In this document: positions 48,060-59,892 of the stretch, one piece after another
Layout: every line of letters begins with the position of its first letter
How positions within the stretch are numbered: position 1 is the stretch's first letter
Assembly: GCF_001625215.2 (NCBI RefSeq)
Contig: NC_030385.2
Span: forward strand, 613,135-677,134
Direction: 5' to 3'
From: Daucus carota subsp. sativus
Lineage: Eukaryota > Streptophyta > Magnoliopsida > Apiales > Apiaceae
Length of the DNA: 64,000 bases
Made by a program: the position numbers and the translations under genes
Notes under the pieces: generated by a model
What the model saw: the letters and a program-made list of their open reading frames with translations, nothing else
Told to the model about the DNA's origin: nothing
The model's database searches: none

Positions 48060-49039
48060 TGTTATTTTACACCAACTATGAGAAAGATTGTAGAAGGGGG
48101 GGGTTGAATACAATCTTTTACAAATTTAAAAGATTCAAGGATGATACACTAAAACACAGTAAACAGAAAAACACCAAGTATTAAAAATACGGGTGGATTG
48201 AATGATCCACCCGTGAGATTTTATATAGAAGAATCTGTGGATTGTTTACAATTCGCACAGCTGCTGGTTCATCACTCAACAAGTTCTAACTCTCAGATTT
48301 TTCTCTCAAGTAATTTGAACAAGTTCAACTGATGCTACTAACTTGGTTATATACTCCAAGTTTTACAAAGCTTCTAGCTAGAATACAAAATGCACTCTAA
48401 TCTAAAAACAATGCTGCACAACTTTGTCTTATGCATGCTTTCTGAGATGTCTTCATCTTTGACCATCATCTTGATTTGATCCAGATTGCACTGCATGAGA
48501 TAAGTATGTTTCTGCTTCTTCTTTATTTTCCTAATTAGGCTTCCATGTCTATTTTAGTGTAATTCGATCCATGTGATTTGTCAGACTTAAGCTCTAGTCA
48601 CTTTCAACTGCTCTTTGCTTCATCAGTTGAAAGTTCTGGTTACTTTCAACTGCTCTTGACTTCATCAGTTGAATGCCCGGCTCATCAGTTGAATGAATTA
48701 CAAACTTCATCAGTTGAATGCTGTTCCAGTCTCATCAGATGAATTCCTCAGCATCATCAGTTGAACACTTTGTCTTCAGTTGAATGCTTGATTTTCATCA
48801 GTTGAAACATCATCCAGTCTTCATCAGTTGAATAGTTACATCTCATCAGTTGAATATCCTTCACTTAGATAAAATTACATGGCATTGGATATTTACAATT
48901 AGCCATCCTATTCTACCCATCCGTTGATAATTCCCAAAGACAAGAAACATAACAATTACAACTGAAATTTGATAAAGGTTCTAAGTAAGACATGTTACAA
49001 AATGTTTATGTTATCATCAAAAATTATTGATTCCTAACA
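48060..49039 (-). repeat. 3' LTR of the Sirevirus-type element
   Basis: 980 bp. About ten copies of (TCAT)CAGTTGAA lie at 48599-48870, plus one inverted copy at about 48325. A minus-strand TATA region (TTCTATATAAAATC) lies at about 48218-48229, and a 10-bp perfect hairpin lies at 48189-48214. A G8 run is near 48097. Confidence 0.95.
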
Positions 49040-49040
49040 A

Positions 49041-49050
49041 TCTCCCCCAA
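49041..49050 (-). other. Polypurine tract of the Sirevirus-type element
   Basis: TTGGGGGAGA on the minus strand, one base before the 3' LTR. It is the expected plus-strand primer. Confidence 0.85.
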
Positions 49051-49183
49051 TTTATGACTGGAGAAGATGCAGACATAAATTCTACACTTGATGATAACAA
49101 AAACATTAATAAAATAAAATGCAGAATTTAAATACAAGAGTTAGAAAAGATTACAGATGATTATGCTCCTCTAGACTGAGCAG

Positions 49184-52100
49184 TTACTTGTTCCTAGAAG
49201 ATCTTCTTCTTCTGGACTTAAGTTTTTCTTCAAGAATATTAATTTGCTTCTGAAAGATCCTGTAGAACCATTCTTCATCACTATCTTGTCTGTTGAGCTT
49301 GGATTGGAGAGTCTTCAGAGTATTCAAGCTAGCAACCTTGAGTTGATCTTTAGGTCTGAAAAATCTCCTAACACCTTGATTGTCCCTAAATTCCATAACT
49401 GGAGTAGGTTCATGATGAATTTTCTTTCCAGTGTAGGGAATTTTCAGCCTTCTTTGTAGACTAGCATCTGAGTTCCATTCCTTCCTGATCTCAAGGATTC
49501 TCTTTAGTACCATTTGCTTTGCAGGTGGTGTAAATCCTCCAGTCCTCTTCATAGATCCATATATTTTTGTTAGAGAACTGAATCCCTCAGAATTCAGAAC
49601 TCTGTGAAGAGGCCAGATGACATCACCCTTGTTTTTGTAAGAGAATACCAATCTTTCAGGTAACTTTGAAGTTGCTTCTATTCCTCTTACTTCTTGAAGA
49701 TCATCCAGCTCCAGATCCAACTCAGAAATTTCTTCAATGTTAGCAATGATGAGATAGTCATCAGGGTTCTCAGGTTCTTTTGGAGGTTTAGGAGGGTTAG
49801 CCATCCTTTTAGCCACAGATTTGACTTTCTTCTTTGGCTTGGAAGGTTCTTGAACAAGAAAAGCTGGAATTGGGATATCTTCCAAGTCAACTGGCTCCTC
49901 CTTTGGCATTATTGGCTCATCATGGAAGTTGACATCTGGATGTACCACTGTGGTGTCCTTGATTGGAGAAGAAGGCTTTGAGATAGGCTTTTCTGGCACT
50001 TCTTCTCTTCTCTTGGCTGCCTCAGGCATCTTAGTCTTAGATTTGACTCTCTTTTTCTTTGGAGAAGATTCAAGAGGCAATCTTTCCTCATTTAAAAGCT
50101 CAGCTGCCAACTCCTCTTCCAGCTCAATAGCATACCTTTCATCAACCTCTATTTGATTTAAAGTGAGTTGGGATTCAAACTCCTCTTTTTCACATTCTCT
50201 GGCCACCTCTTCAGCTTTTGCAAATGAGTAGTGAGGATGGCCAGTTCCAATAAACAGCTTCTGGCCTTCTCTATGGATGATGGCAAAATGAGCCTTTAAG
50301 GCCACATCTGCACAGTCTTTATAACTTTTGATTTCTTGGCCCAAAAGCTTGTATTCATTTTTGTCAGGCCTGGCTAGTGGAAAGTAGATTGAGCTTGAGT
50401 CTTTTCCAGGCCTGGAGTAACCACAATTGTTTGGAAACAGAATTGGCTTGAACTCATTCAAAAATGATGGCTCACCCTTTTCTGTCTTGGAGGGAATAAC
50501 AATCTCAGGTGTGATTACCCTGAGAATTGTGGTTGTGGTTGGAAAAGAGATTTGAGCTGTGGTGGCTGTAGAAGATGTAGATGATTTCTTGCCCAATTGA
50601 GCCACTCTCTTTGCAATGGAGTCCAATTCTTTCATCCTTTCAATCTTTTGCTTTTCCCTTTCAGTGTGGAAAGGAGGAGGAATTTGACTGATCAATTCTG
50701 CAGGAGTTGGTAATTCTTTCTCCCCCTTTTTGTTAGCAGCAAGTGTAAGGGATGGACTGGGAAGAGAAGCACCAGAGGCAAGAAGAAGATGTTGAAGGAG
50801 TCCAGTCTGAATTCTTTGATGCTGCAACATCTCATCCATTCTAGAGTTTAAGATATAGACATTGCCTTCCAGAGCTTCTACTTGCTTTTCCAATTGCAGT
50901 TGTTTTTGCTCAGAACCAGAAATAGCTGATTTGACCTGAGCTGGAAGCTTTTCATCAATTTGTTTGGTCAGATCAGTCTTAACAGAGGCAATGAGACAAT
51001 TGAGATGCTCTATCTCTTTCTGAAAGTGGAGAGATTGATATTTGTGAAGCTTGAGGTTTTCCAGAGCTTGACTGGCAATGGTGGCAGAGATGGCTTGAGA
51101 GGAGGATGAGCTTCCAGGTTGTGATTGAAGAAGAGTGGAGGCTTGCCTTTCCAGCTCCATGCTAACAACAATTGCATTGGCAGACTGCATGGAGAGCCAT
51201 GAAGGCAGAGAAGTTGTAGGTTGTTCACCAAGAGATTCCTCAAGAGCATCATTGAGGTCTTCATCACTATCATCATACTGAAAATCATCTCCAGCATTGG
51301 CAGGCAGAGCTGTAAATGCCTCCTTTGCTCTAAGCATGGAAGATGTAGTGTGAATCAGATTAAGGTGCCTCTCAGCTGCTTGATTATCCAATCTTGCAAA
51401 ATCTTGAATGGAAGACATTCCATGAGTAAAAGTCTCAGGGTCTAGTGAAACACTATCCAATATGGATCTATATTCAGCTTGAATCTCTTGTTCACTAAAC
51501 CCTTCATTGACACCTGCATTTCTCTCATTATCTCTCTTTTCTTGCATCAAGGGCTCCCCTTGGCTCACCACACAACTCACCTCTCCCTCACTTACCCTTA
51601 CTAAAGGGTCACTCATATCCTCTCCTTTTTCCTGGCTAGAAGAAAATGCCAGACTCTCCACACCCTCTCCTTTTGCCAGCTCACTAGGCTGCCTCTCCAC
51701 TCCATAGCTCACTCCACTCAATCCTAAAAGTGTTTGTGCTACCATGTGATCAACTGCTGTAGAAGAAGGTAAAGTAATTGAAGTAGTAGCAGTTGTCAAC
51801 TGATGAGAGACATCAGTTGAAACATGAGTAAAGGAGGCATTCAACTGATGAGAGCTGTTAAGCAGATCAGTTGAAGGACAAACACTTGTCAACTGATGAG
51901 AAAGATCAGTTGAAGAAAATGAAGAAATAGGTTTAGAGGCTGTGATAGTTGAGTCTGTGGTGATTGATTTTAATGGTATATCCACAGAGCACACTTTCAC
52001 AAAAGAAGGAATTGGAAGAGAAAGATCCAACAAATCATCAAAGTGATGATGATCAATCTCAGAGGGGGACTTCTCCATGAAATCTAAAGATGGAGAATTT

Positions 52101-53614
52101 ACAAGTGTGGTGTGAATCAATTCCACATCCACAGAAGAGGTTGGGGATTGTGTTTGAGTTGTAGAAATAGTAAGATCATGAATATGGGTAATTGGATTTA
52201 CTGAAGAAGGGGGCTGTGACTCCACATTTATTGGAGTCACATCAATCTGAATTTGAGAAATGACAGGAATACATTCCTGTGTGTGTGCAGAGTGCTTTGA
52301 TTCATCACTTCTTTTCTTCTTTCTCCCATAGGCTTTAACAGGTGAAGAAGTGGTGTCCCTCCCCCTTTTTGACTGTGTCCTTGGCTGAGGACTGTTTTCA
52401 ATAACAACATCCTTTTGGGAGGATGCTGCTAGGGATGTGCTTAAATCCATATTAACATCTACAGTCTTTTGGGAGACTGCAGAGTGGCTAGGCTGGTTAG
52501 CACTCACCTCTCCATCCTTATCCTTAGGGTTTCTTTGATGATCACCCTTTCCCTCCCCCTTACTTCCTCCAATCACACTCCCCTCAGGCTTGTGTTTCTT
52601 AGTTTTTACAACAGATGCCTTTTGGGAGGCATCTGAGGTTGGTTTAGAAGACTTGGTTTTAGAGGGTTTTGCTACTTGTGTAGGCTGTTGATGGGCCTCT
52701 TCAACAGCCCTGATAGCAGAAAGCAAAGAAGTTGAGGGTTGAGAGAGAGTAGTAGGAAAGCCATGTACCTCTTTGTGCTTTCCAGCCTCCATTGTTGGCA
52801 GGTACACCACCTCCAAGGAGGGGTATAAATTCATCCTAAAGAGGTCTTTAAAGACTCTCTTTTCCTGCACAAAACTGGGAAGCTTGGCTTCCTTGTTAGT
52901 AATAACTAGCTTATCATTGAGATGATTAGCTAGCATCATAAGAAATCTGACATAATATATATTCCTAGGTCTATCAGTTTTATCACCTAGTTTCTCCCCA
53001 ATTTCTTGGATCATCAAACCACCAAAGTTGAAATATTCATTAGTCAGGTACATGTAAAGCATTTGTAAGATCTGGGAAGTAAGAGCATTGAAATTACTAA
53101 TCTTACCAGAAAATGCCTTAATAAAAGCATCACATAAATAACTCCATTCTCTCCTAAGACCCCTTCTTTCTATTTTACCTAAGGCATCAGTTGGCAAAAC
53201 ATAATTCATGGCATAAAGTAAATTAACCAACTGATTATCACTAGGCAAAGATAAAACAGTATTTTCAGGAATCTTAAAGCATGCTTTCATAACATCAGCA
53301 TTAACAGAGTAAGATTTATTATTGACAGAGAAAGTTAGAGTTTCATGCTCACTATTAAACTCTGCAGAGGTCCACATTTCCTCAACTATTTCATGGTAGA
53401 TGATGGGAGCTTCAGTCATAGCATAAGAGAGCTGGCTTGACTTGATGAACTCCATCATCCTGTGATACTCTTTCTCCTCCACAGCCTTGGTATCCACAAA
53501 TGACGCAAAGTTGTTCTTCTCATAGATAAACCCACTTGGTGCAGTGTACTTCTTCATTGGTGCCATTGCAGTTACAGAGAAAGCTTGAAGAAGAATTAGA
53601 ACTTGTTTTTGCAC
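49184..53614 (-). CDS. Third (env-position) ORF of the Sirevirus-type element, 1476 aa
   Basis: An unbroken ORF after pol in a third frame, separated from it by about 480 bp. Residues about 17-290 form a conserved-looking globular part (MAPMKKYTAPSGFIYEK, FSVNNKSYSVNADVMKACF) like the 'putative plant transposon protein' domain I associate with extra ORFs in plant LTR elements. Residues about 300-850 are Ser/Thr/Pro-rich and disordered, with SHQLT/SHQLN repeats. Residues about 860-960 are a likely coiled coil. The C-terminus is highly basic (KSRRRRSSRNK). I see no signal peptide or clear membrane span, so an envelope role is not supported by sequence alone. The start could also be the MAPMKK methionine 16 codons later. 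Function unknown. Confidence 0.85.
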   Translation of the reverse strand: MQKQVLILLQAFSVTAMAPMKKYTAPSGFIYEKNNFASFVDTKAVEEKEYHRMMEFIKSSQLSYAMTEAPIIYHEIVEEMWTSAEFNSEHETLTFSVNNKSYSVNADVMKACFKIPENTVLSLPSDNQLVNLLYAMNYVLPTDALGKIERRGLRREWSYLCDAFIKAFSGKISNFNALTSQILQMLYMYLTNEYFNFGGLMIQEIGEKLGDKTDRPRNIYYVRFLMMLANHLNDKLVITNKEAKLPSFVQEKRVFKDLFRMNLYPSLEVVYLPTMEAGKHKEVHGFPTTLSQPSTSLLSAIRAVEEAHQQPTQVAKPSKTKSSKPTSDASQKASVVKTKKHKPEGSVIGGSKGEGKGDHQRNPKDKDGEVSANQPSHSAVSQKTVDVNMDLSTSLAASSQKDVVIENSPQPRTQSKRGRDTTSSPVKAYGRKKKRSDESKHSAHTQECIPVISQIQIDVTPINVESQPPSSVNPITHIHDLTISTTQTQSPTSSVDVELIHTTLVNSPSLDFMEKSPSEIDHHHFDDLLDLSLPIPSFVKVCSVDIPLKSITTDSTITASKPISSFSSTDLSHQLTSVCPSTDLLNSSHQLNASFTHVSTDVSHQLTTATTSITLPSSTAVDHMVAQTLLGLSGVSYGVERQPSELAKGEGVESLAFSSSQEKGEDMSDPLVRVSEGEVSCVVSQGEPLMQEKRDNERNAGVNEGFSEQEIQAEYRSILDSVSLDPETFTHGMSSIQDFARLDNQAAERHLNLIHTTSSMLRAKEAFTALPANAGDDFQYDDSDEDLNDALEESLGEQPTTSLPSWLSMQSANAIVVSMELERQASTLLQSQPGSSSSSQAISATIASQALENLKLHKYQSLHFQKEIEHLNCLIASVKTDLTKQIDEKLPAQVKSAISGSEQKQLQLEKQVEALEGNVYILNSRMDEMLQHQRIQTGLLQHLLLASGASLPSPSLTLAANKKGEKELPTPAELISQIPPPFHTEREKQKIERMKELDSIAKRVAQLGKKSSTSSTATTAQISFPTTTTILRVITPEIVIPSKTEKGEPSFLNEFKPILFPNNCGYSRPGKDSSSIYFPLARPDKNEYKLLGQEIKSYKDCADVALKAHFAIIHREGQKLFIGTGHPHYSFAKAEEVARECEKEEFESQLTLNQIEVDERYAIELEEELAAELLNEERLPLESSPKKKRVKSKTKMPEAAKRREEVPEKPISKPSSPIKDTTVVHPDVNFHDEPIMPKEEPVDLEDIPIPAFLVQEPSKPKKKVKSVAKRMANPPKPPKEPENPDDYLIIANIEEISELDLELDDLQEVRGIEATSKLPERLVFSYKNKGDVIWPLHRVLNSEGFSSLTKIYGSMKRTGGFTPPAKQMVLKRILEIRKEWNSDASLQRRLKIPYTGKKIHHEPTPVMEFRDNQGVRRFFRPKDQLKVASLNTLKTLQSKLNRQDSDEEWFYRIFQKQINILEEKLKSRRRRSSRNK

Positions 53615-53875
53615 AGAGAGAGAAGAGAGCTTTGAGAATTCGAAAGAGTAAGATGAAAAGAAATGAAAATAGATTAAAACACTTAAATACTTTCTCAGAA
53701 AATTGCTGTGATTGGCTGAGAAATTACCGTTGAGAAGAAATTACTCTTATTGAACTCTACAAAAATTACACACACGATCGTGTGTATAAAGTAGGTGAGA
53801 GACAAAAGAAATTTCAACGGCTCAGATCTGATAATACTTTCAACGGATGAAATAAGCGCCTCTTTAAACTTCCTA

Positions 53876-53899
53876 TTCAACTGATGAAGATCAGTTGAA
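53876..53899. promoter_or_regulatory. Perfect inverted repeat in the pol-to-third-ORF spacer
   Basis: TTCAACTGAT (53876-53885) and ATCAGTTGAA (53890-53899) flank a 4-nt loop. Two more half-sites follow by 53940 and two near 53970-54000. It belongs to the dispersed motif described in the findings. Confidence 0.8.
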
Positions 53900-54095
53900 G
53901 GCGTCTTCAACTGGTGTCATCAGTTGAATGAAAAACAGCGCAGGAGGATATTGTGTCAAACATCAGTTGAAACAATTTCACTAGTTCATCAGTTGAAATA
54001 TTATAGATTTTATCCAGAATTATAATTAATTCAATTTTGATAAATCAAAATTAATCAAATTCTGGCTGCCAAATTACAGAAAAATTCACTCTAAA

Positions 54096-57000
54096 TTAGG
54101 AGAAATTTAACATACCTAATTTACTCACCAACCTTGTGAATGTGGATTCATCAAGAGGCTTTGTGAAGATATCTGCAATTTGTTCTTCACTTGGAACAAA
54201 ATGCATTTCAACAGTACCAGCCATCACATGTTCCCTTATGAAGTGGTATTTGATGTCAATGTGCTTGGTTCTTGAGTGTTGTACTGGATTTTCAGTTATA
54301 GCAATAGCACTGGTGTTGTCACAAAATATTGGGATTTTTGAGAGGTTTAATCCATAATCAAGTAATTGATTTCTCATCCACAATAATTGTGCACAACAGC
54401 TTCCAGCTGCAATGTACTCAGCCTCAGCTGTAGAGGTTGATACAGAATTTTGCTTTTTGCTAAACCAAGAAATCAGTCTGTCACCAAGAAATTGACATGT
54501 GCCTGTTGTACTTTTTCTATCAATTTTGCATCCTGCAAAATCAGCATCTGAATATCCAATTAGATCAAATCCAGAGTCTTTAGGGTACCAAATGCCAAGA
54601 TTTGGTGTTCCCTTAAGATATCTGAATATTCTTTTTATAGCAATAAGATGTGATTCTTTAGGATCAGATTGAAATCTAGCACAGAGGCATGTAGAAAACA
54701 TAATATCTGGTCTACTAGCTGTCAGATATAAAAGAGAACCAACCATGCCTCTATAATTAGAGATGTCCACAGATTTCTCATTAGGACTTAACTCTAATTT
54801 GGTGGCTGTTGGCATGGGAGTCTTAGCTTCTTTGCAATCCAATAAATCAAACTTTTTAAGTAGATCATAGATGTACTTAGTTTGATTTATGAATATACCT
54901 TCCTTTACTTGTTTAACTTGTAAACCAAGAAAGTAGGTGAGCTCTCCCATCATGCTCATTTCATACTGACTCTTCATAAGATTAGCAAACTTCTTGCAAA
55001 GTTTCTCATCTGTAGAACCAAAAATTATATCATCTACATAAATTTGAACCAGAATAAAGGCACCATTTACATTTCTGTAAAATAGTGTTTTATCCACAGT
55101 TCCTCTGGAAAAATGATTATCTAATAAGAATTGAGACAGAGTGTCATACCATGCCCTTGGTGCTTGCTTTAGTCCATAGAGTGCTTTTAATAAAAAGTAA
55201 ACATACTCTGGAAATTCTGGATCTTCAAAACCAGGAGGCTGACTGACATATACCTCCTCTTCCAGTTCACCATTTAGAAAAGCACTCTTGACATCCATTT
55301 GATAAACTTTAAAGTTGGCATGAGCAGCATAAGCTAGGAACATTCTTATTGCTTCCAGTCTTGCAACTGGTGCAAAGGTCTCATCAAAATCAATTCCTTC
55401 AGATTGAGAGTATCCTTTAGCAACAAGTCTGGCCTTGTTCCTGGTGACAACTCCATTCTCATCCACCTTGTTTCTGAATACCCACCTTACTCCTACAATT
55501 GTTTTATTTTTAGGCTTAGGCACCAGCTTCCAAACATTGTTTCTCTCAAATTGATTTAATTCTTCTTGCATAGCAAGAACCCAATCAGCATCTTTGAGAG
55601 CATCTTCTATGACTTTAGGTTCATCCTGTGAAAGGAATGCACTGTACAAACACTCATCTTGAGTTGCTCTTCTTGTTTGTACAGATGCATTTGCATCTCC
55701 AATAATTAGCTCAAAAGGATGATCCCTTGTCCACTTTCTTTGTGGTGGAAGTGATTGTCTTGATGATGTGGCTTCATTGTTGAAGTTCAGGTTTCCATGT
55801 TGGAAAGCTCCCCCTAAATTTGACATCTCATTATTTCTAGACTGATTGAAACTTTGAGACATTCTTTCAACTGATGATCCTTGAGGTGTTTCAACTGATC
55901 CCTCCAATGTAGTTTCAACTGATGCTTCAGTTGAATTTCCAGTTGCAGTTGTTCCTTGCACTAGAGAGTCATCAGTTGGAATATTAATTCCAGGATTAAT
56001 TCCAACATTTTGAATAATGTCATCATCATCATCACTGTCATACAGATCACCTTCACCTTCATTTTCAAATCTGAGATTATCATGAAATCCTTCATCTGAG
56101 AATCCTTGAATCTTCTTATCATCAAAAACCACATGGATTGATTCCATAACAATGTTGGTTCTCAGATTATATACTCTAAATGATTTTCCATCAGAGTATC
56201 CAACAAAAATAGCTTCATCTGCCTTGGCCTCAAATTTTCCAAGATTTTCACCTTGATTTCTTAGAACATAACACTTGCATCCAAATACATGAAGAAAGCT
56301 AGTTGTTGGCTTCTTTCCTTTGAAGAGTTGAAAGGGAGTTAGATTATGAGGTTTGGTAATTAGTGAAATGTTTTGAGTGAAGCAAGCAGTGTTCACAGCT
56401 TCAGCCCAAAAATAGGTTGGAAGTTGAGCTTCATTAATCATGGTTCTTGCAGCCTCAATAAGAGTTCTATTCTTCCTTTCAACAACACCATTTTGTTGTG
56501 GAGTTCTTGGTGCAGAGAACTCATGAATAATTCCTTCTCCTTCACAAAATTCTTTCATCACAGAATTCTTGAATTCTGTCCCATTGTCACTTCTTATCCT
56601 TCCAACTTTGACATCTGGATTGTTGTTTAATGCCTTGATATGATTGATGATGATTTTCCCAGCTTCATCCTTAGAATGCAAGAAGAAAGTCCAAGTGAAT
56701 TTTGAAAAATCATCAACAATCACTAGGCAATATTTCTTCTTTGAAATAGACATGATGTTGACTGGTCCAAACAAATCCATATGCAAGAGCTGAAGGGGCT
56801 TCACAATTGATGAAAGAGTCTTGCTTTTGAAAGAGCTTCTCTTTTGCTTTCCTAGCTGACAGGCTCCACAAAGTCCATCTTTTGAGAATTCCAGCTTTGG
56901 TAGACCTCTTACCAAGTCCTTCTTTACTAACTCATTCAAGGTTTTGAAATTTAGATGAGACAATCTCTTATGCCATAGCCAACTGTCATCTGAGCTTGCT

Positions 57001-57587
57001 TTGCTGAGAAGGCAAGTGATAGATTCAGACTTGACAGAATTGAAGTCAGCTACATACACATTTCCTTTTCTTTGTCCAATCAGAACCACATTGTTGTCAT
57101 CTCCTTTGGTGACAACACAGGCTGCAGGAGTGAAATTGACTTTGTAACCTTTGTCACAGAGCTGACTGATGCTAAGCAAGTTGTGCTTAAGACCAGACAC
57201 CAATGCAACTTCATCAATGATGACATTCTCTTTAGCAATCAAGCCATATCCCATAGTATATCCTTTGCTGTCATCTCCAAAGGTAATGCTAGGGCCAGCT
57301 TTCTCCACAAACTTTGTGAGCAGGGAGGAATCACCAGTCATGTGCCTGGAGCATCCACTATCCAAGTACCACAAATTCTTCTTGTGGTTTCCCTGCACAC
57401 ATTTCACAAACAGATCAAGTTGATTTTGGTACCCAAATTGCTTTGGGTCCAGATTTGTTAGTCTTAGCAACCTTTTCCACCTTCTCAACCTTTTCCTTGG
57501 ATTGAATAGGTTCAATCTTTGGTTTTGGTTGAGAAACTGGAATATCAACTTTGTTTTCAAACACAGGCCTTTGAGGCATGCATACAT
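54096..57587 (-). CDS. pol: Ty1/copia pol polyprotein (protease, integrase, RT, RNase H)
   Basis: The open frame gives 1163 residues from its first Met; functional entry is probably by frameshift from gag. Aspartic protease: [11 protein letters not shown] (Asp76). Integrase: zinc finger H206, H211, C240, C243, then catalytic Asp271 (MDLFGP), Asp334 (RSDNGTEF) and Glu370 (VVERKNRTL). Reverse transcriptase: [32 protein letters not shown] at 850-853. RNase H: Asp1014 (YSDADFAG), Glu1055 (STAEAEY) and Asp1088 (CDNTSA). All catalytic residues are present. The linker at 540-580 has repeated SVET/SVER words encoded by the dispersed CAGTTGAA-type motif. Confidence 0.96.
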   Translation of the reverse strand: MYACLKGLCLKTKLIFQFLNQNQRLNLFNPRKRLRRWKRLLRLTNLDPKQFGYQNQLDLFVKCVQGNHKKNLWYLDSGCSRHMTGDSSLLTKFVEKAGPSITFGDDSKGYTMGYGLIAKENVIIDEVALVSGLKHNLLSISQLCDKGYKVNFTPAACVVTKGDDNNVVLIGQRKGNVYVADFNSVKSESITCLLSKASSDDSWLWHKRLSHLNFKTLNELVKKDLVRGLPKLEFSKDGLCGACQLGKQKRSSFKSKTLSSIVKPLQLLHMDLFGPVNIMSISKKKYCLVIVDDFSKFTWTFFLHSKDEAGKIIINHIKALNNNPDVKVGRIRSDNGTEFKNSVMKEFCEGEGIIHEFSAPRTPQQNGVVERKNRTLIEAARTMINEAQLPTYFWAEAVNTACFTQNISLITKPHNLTPFQLFKGKKPTTSFLHVFGCKCYVLRNQGENLGKFEAKADEAIFVGYSDGKSFRVYNLRTNIVMESIHVVFDDKKIQGFSDEGFHDNLRFENEGEGDLYDSDDDDDIIQNVGINPGINIPTDDSLVQGTTATGNSTEASVETTLEGSVETPQGSSVERMSQSFNQSRNNEMSNLGGAFQHGNLNFNNEATSSRQSLPPQRKWTRDHPFELIIGDANASVQTRRATQDECLYSAFLSQDEPKVIEDALKDADWVLAMQEELNQFERNNVWKLVPKPKNKTIVGVRWVFRNKVDENGVVTRNKARLVAKGYSQSEGIDFDETFAPVARLEAIRMFLAYAAHANFKVYQMDVKSAFLNGELEEEVYVSQPPGFEDPEFPEYVYFLLKALYGLKQAPRAWYDTLSQFLLDNHFSRGTVDKTLFYRNVNGAFILVQIYVDDIIFGSTDEKLCKKFANLMKSQYEMSMMGELTYFLGLQVKQVKEGIFINQTKYIYDLLKKFDLLDCKEAKTPMPTATKLELSPNEKSVDISNYRGMVGSLLYLTASRPDIMFSTCLCARFQSDPKESHLIAIKRIFRYLKGTPNLGIWYPKDSGFDLIGYSDADFAGCKIDRKSTTGTCQFLGDRLISWFSKKQNSVSTSTAEAEYIAAGSCCAQLLWMRNQLLDYGLNLSKIPIFCDNTSAIAITENPVQHSRTKHIDIKYHFIREHVMAGTVEMHFVPSEEQIADIFTKPLDESTFTRLVSKLGMLNFS

Positions 57588-59832
57588 TGTTCATTCCATG
57601 CAAGTTTGAATGAAATTGAGGCATGTTAAAGGCATTGAAATAAGGATTGAACATATATGGCATGTTAGGCTGAGAATAAGGATTGTGAGGCAATAAACCA
57701 GGCATCATATTCATAGCAGATAAATTCATGTGAGGAACAGATGTCATAGGAATAGGCAAAGACAAATTAGGAGCAATCACAGTTTTACAATTAGCAGATA
57801 AATGATTTACACTACCACACTTACTGCAGGTTTTCCTAAGAGCACTAGCATGGGGAGTGTAATTGGTGTGCTTGTTAACTCCTATTTTGCCATTTCTATT
57901 TCCTTTCTTCTTTTTAGTCTCCTCAGATTTATGCTCACTAGTATCCAACTTCTTCTTGTTCTTGTTACTAGAATGAAGAGTGTTATTAACACTATCACTG
58001 GTCTCAGAAGAACTATTCTCACCTTTAACAAAATTCTTTTTAACAGGACCATATTTCTTGTTAAGCTTCTTGAGAACATTCTTGTCAACTGATGAGTTTT
58101 TGTTCAACTGATGACTCTCATCAGTTGAGACTTTGTTCTTCAACTGATGATCATCATCAGTATTCTCATCACCTGAACTGTTCTCAGATATCTTAAGCAC
58201 TTTCTTATTCCTCTTCCATTCATTCTCCACAAAGGTTTCTCTGCCTTGCATGTTAATGATATTGGTGGAAACATCTCTACCAGATTTCCATTTGGCAATG
58301 ATCTCTTGTTCCTTATCAAGCTGCTTTCTTATGACCTCTTCTCTCTTCAGAACAACCAAGAGATCATCCTTGGCTGTCTGACACTCAATCTTCAGCTTCT
58401 CAAATTCAATAAATTGAGCTTCTAAGGCACTGTTTCTATCACTAAGAAAGGTGTTAGCTTCCTTAATTCTACTGTTTTCCTTAGTAAGAGATTTTAAAGA
58501 AACATGCAAATGATACAGTTCAGTAGACATTTCATTAATGGTAGCATTGCATTCATCTTTAGTTAACTCAACTAGGTTTGTAGTGAATACCTGACTACTG
58601 CTTCCAGTGTTTTCTTCTTGATCTGTGGAGTTGGCCATTAGAGCTAGATTGACAAACTCCTCCTCTTCATCAGAATCATCTCCAGCTGCCCAATCATCCT
58701 TTGTGATGAATGCTCTTTCCTTTTGTTTGAGAAGTTCATAATATTTCTTTTTGTAGTCAATGTTTTCACTTGACTTCTTCTCAACTTTAGGCTTTCTGCA
58801 CTCATTTGCAAAGTGACCTGCATTCCCACAGTTGAAGCACTTGAATTTTGATCTGTCTACCATGCTTCTATCAGACTTGGGATTGCCTTTAAAAGATTTT
58901 GCAGAATTAAAATTCTTTTTGAATTTCAGTTTGGAGAATCTTCTTGACAAGAAGGCTAGATGCTCATCAATTCCATCACTTTCTTCACCAGAGTCAGCTA
59001 CTTCTTTCTCCTTTCTTCTTCCTTTGCTTGACTCTGAGCTCTCCTCTTTGACCAACTTCTCAGTTTCTTCAACTTGAGACTTTCCCTTGTCCTTGACAGT
59101 GTCCTCCAGAGATGCAACTAGAGCCACAGATGAATGCCCTTTCTTTTGGCTTTTCTCAATCTCTTCATCTTGTTCCATTTCAAGCTCATAAGTCTTTAAG
59201 GTTCCATACAGTCTCTCTAGAGTATAGTCTTTAAACTCTTGTGTGTTTCTGAGAGAGACTGTCATGGGTTTCCATTCTTTGGGAAGAGCTCTTAAGAATT
59301 TCAGGTTTGAATCCTTAACTTGATATACTCTTCCAAAGAGCTTTAGACCATTTAACAGTTTTTGAAATCTGTTAAATGTATCACTCAAACTTTCACCAGC
59401 CTTGAAATGGAATGACTCATATTGTTGAATCAGAAGCTGCATTTTGTTCTCTCTTACTTGCTCATTCCCTTCACAGATGGTCCTGATGGTGTCCCAAACT
59501 TCTTTGGCACTTGTGCAGCTAATAACACTATCAATCATTTCTTGATCCAAACCATTGAACAGAAGGTTCATGGTTTTCTTGTCCTTGTGCACCTCCTCAG
59601 TATCTTCTTGAGAATATTCATGGACAGGTTTTGGAATCATCTTACCTACCATGTCTTCACCATCAGCTCCCATGCTTGTGCAGACCTTCATGGGGACATG
59701 AGGTCCTTTTTCAATGCAGTTCACATAGCTTTCATCAATGGACAACAGATGCAGATGCATTCTCACTTTCCAGTGAAAATAGTTGTCTTTGTCAAGAACA
59801 GGAATCTTCACTCCAGCATCCTTCTTTCCCAT
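57415..59832 (-). CDS. gag: Ty1/copia Sirevirus-type gag, 805 aa
   Basis: Starts [18 protein letters not shown]. Residues about 15-225 form the UBN2/copia-type capsid domain ([62 protein letters not shown]). Zinc knuckle 1, [14 protein letters not shown], is at 332-345. A coiled coil spans about 435-520. The Lys/Ser-rich region at 545-650 carries DHQLK/SHQLN repeats. Zinc knuckle 2, [14 protein letters not shown], is at 669-682. It ends [11 protein letters not shown] and stops inside the start of the pol frame. The long C-terminal extension with a second knuckle is a Sirevirus-like feature. If expressed it assembles the cytoplasmic particle. Confidence 0.95.
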   Translation of the reverse strand: MGKKDAGVKIPVLDKDNYFHWKVRMHLHLLSIDESYVNCIEKGPHVPMKVCTSMGADGEDMVGKMIPKPVHEYSQEDTEEVHKDKKTMNLLFNGLDQEMIDSVISCTSAKEVWDTIRTICEGNEQVRENKMQLLIQQYESFHFKAGESLSDTFNRFQKLLNGLKLFGRVYQVKDSNLKFLRALPKEWKPMTVSLRNTQEFKDYTLERLYGTLKTYELEMEQDEEIEKSQKKGHSSVALVASLEDTVKDKGKSQVEETEKLVKEESSESSKGRRKEKEVADSGEESDGIDEHLAFLSRRFSKLKFKKNFNSAKSFKGNPKSDRSMVDRSKFKCFNCGNAGHFANECRKPKVEKKSSENIDYKKKYYELLKQKERAFITKDDWAAGDDSDEEEEFVNLALMANSTDQEENTGSSSQVFTTNLVELTKDECNATINEMSTELYHLHVSLKSLTKENSRIKEANTFLSDRNSALEAQFIEFEKLKIECQTAKDDLLVVLKREEVIRKQLDKEQEIIAKWKSGRDVSTNIINMQGRETFVENEWKRNKKVLKISENSSGDENTDDDHQLKNKVSTDESHQLNKNSSVDKNVLKKLNKKYGPVKKNFVKGENSSSETSDSVNNTLHSSNKNKKKLDTSEHKSEETKKKKGNRNGKIGVNKHTNYTPHASALRKTCSKCGSVNHLSANCKTVIAPNLSLPIPMTSVPHMNLSAMNMMPGLLPHNPYSQPNMPYMFNPYFNAFNMPQFHSNLHGMNNVCMPQRPVFENKVDIPVSQPKPKIEPIQSKEKVEKVEKVAKTNKSGPKAIWVPKST

Positions 59833-59874
59833 CTTTCTCTAGCAGTGTTGATCTTTTTCCCTGTTTGTTGGGAA

Positions 59875-59890
59875 CCTGGCTCTGATACCA
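59875..59890 (-). other. Primer-binding site (initiator tRNA-Met)
   Basis: TGGTATCAGAGCCAGG on the minus strand, two bases inside the 5' LTR. It matches the site complementary to the 3' end of plant initiator tRNA-Met used by copia elements. Confidence 0.93.
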
Positions 59891-59892
59891 AT

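Noticed and set aside
48599-48870. Possible CRISPR-like array of CATCAGTTGAA repeats
   Set aside because: Repeats are about 11 bp with irregular 10-35 bp spacing, inside a plant LTR; there are no cas genes.
57072-57461. 129-codon plus-strand ORF
   Set aside because: Antisense shadow of pol, around the protease region.
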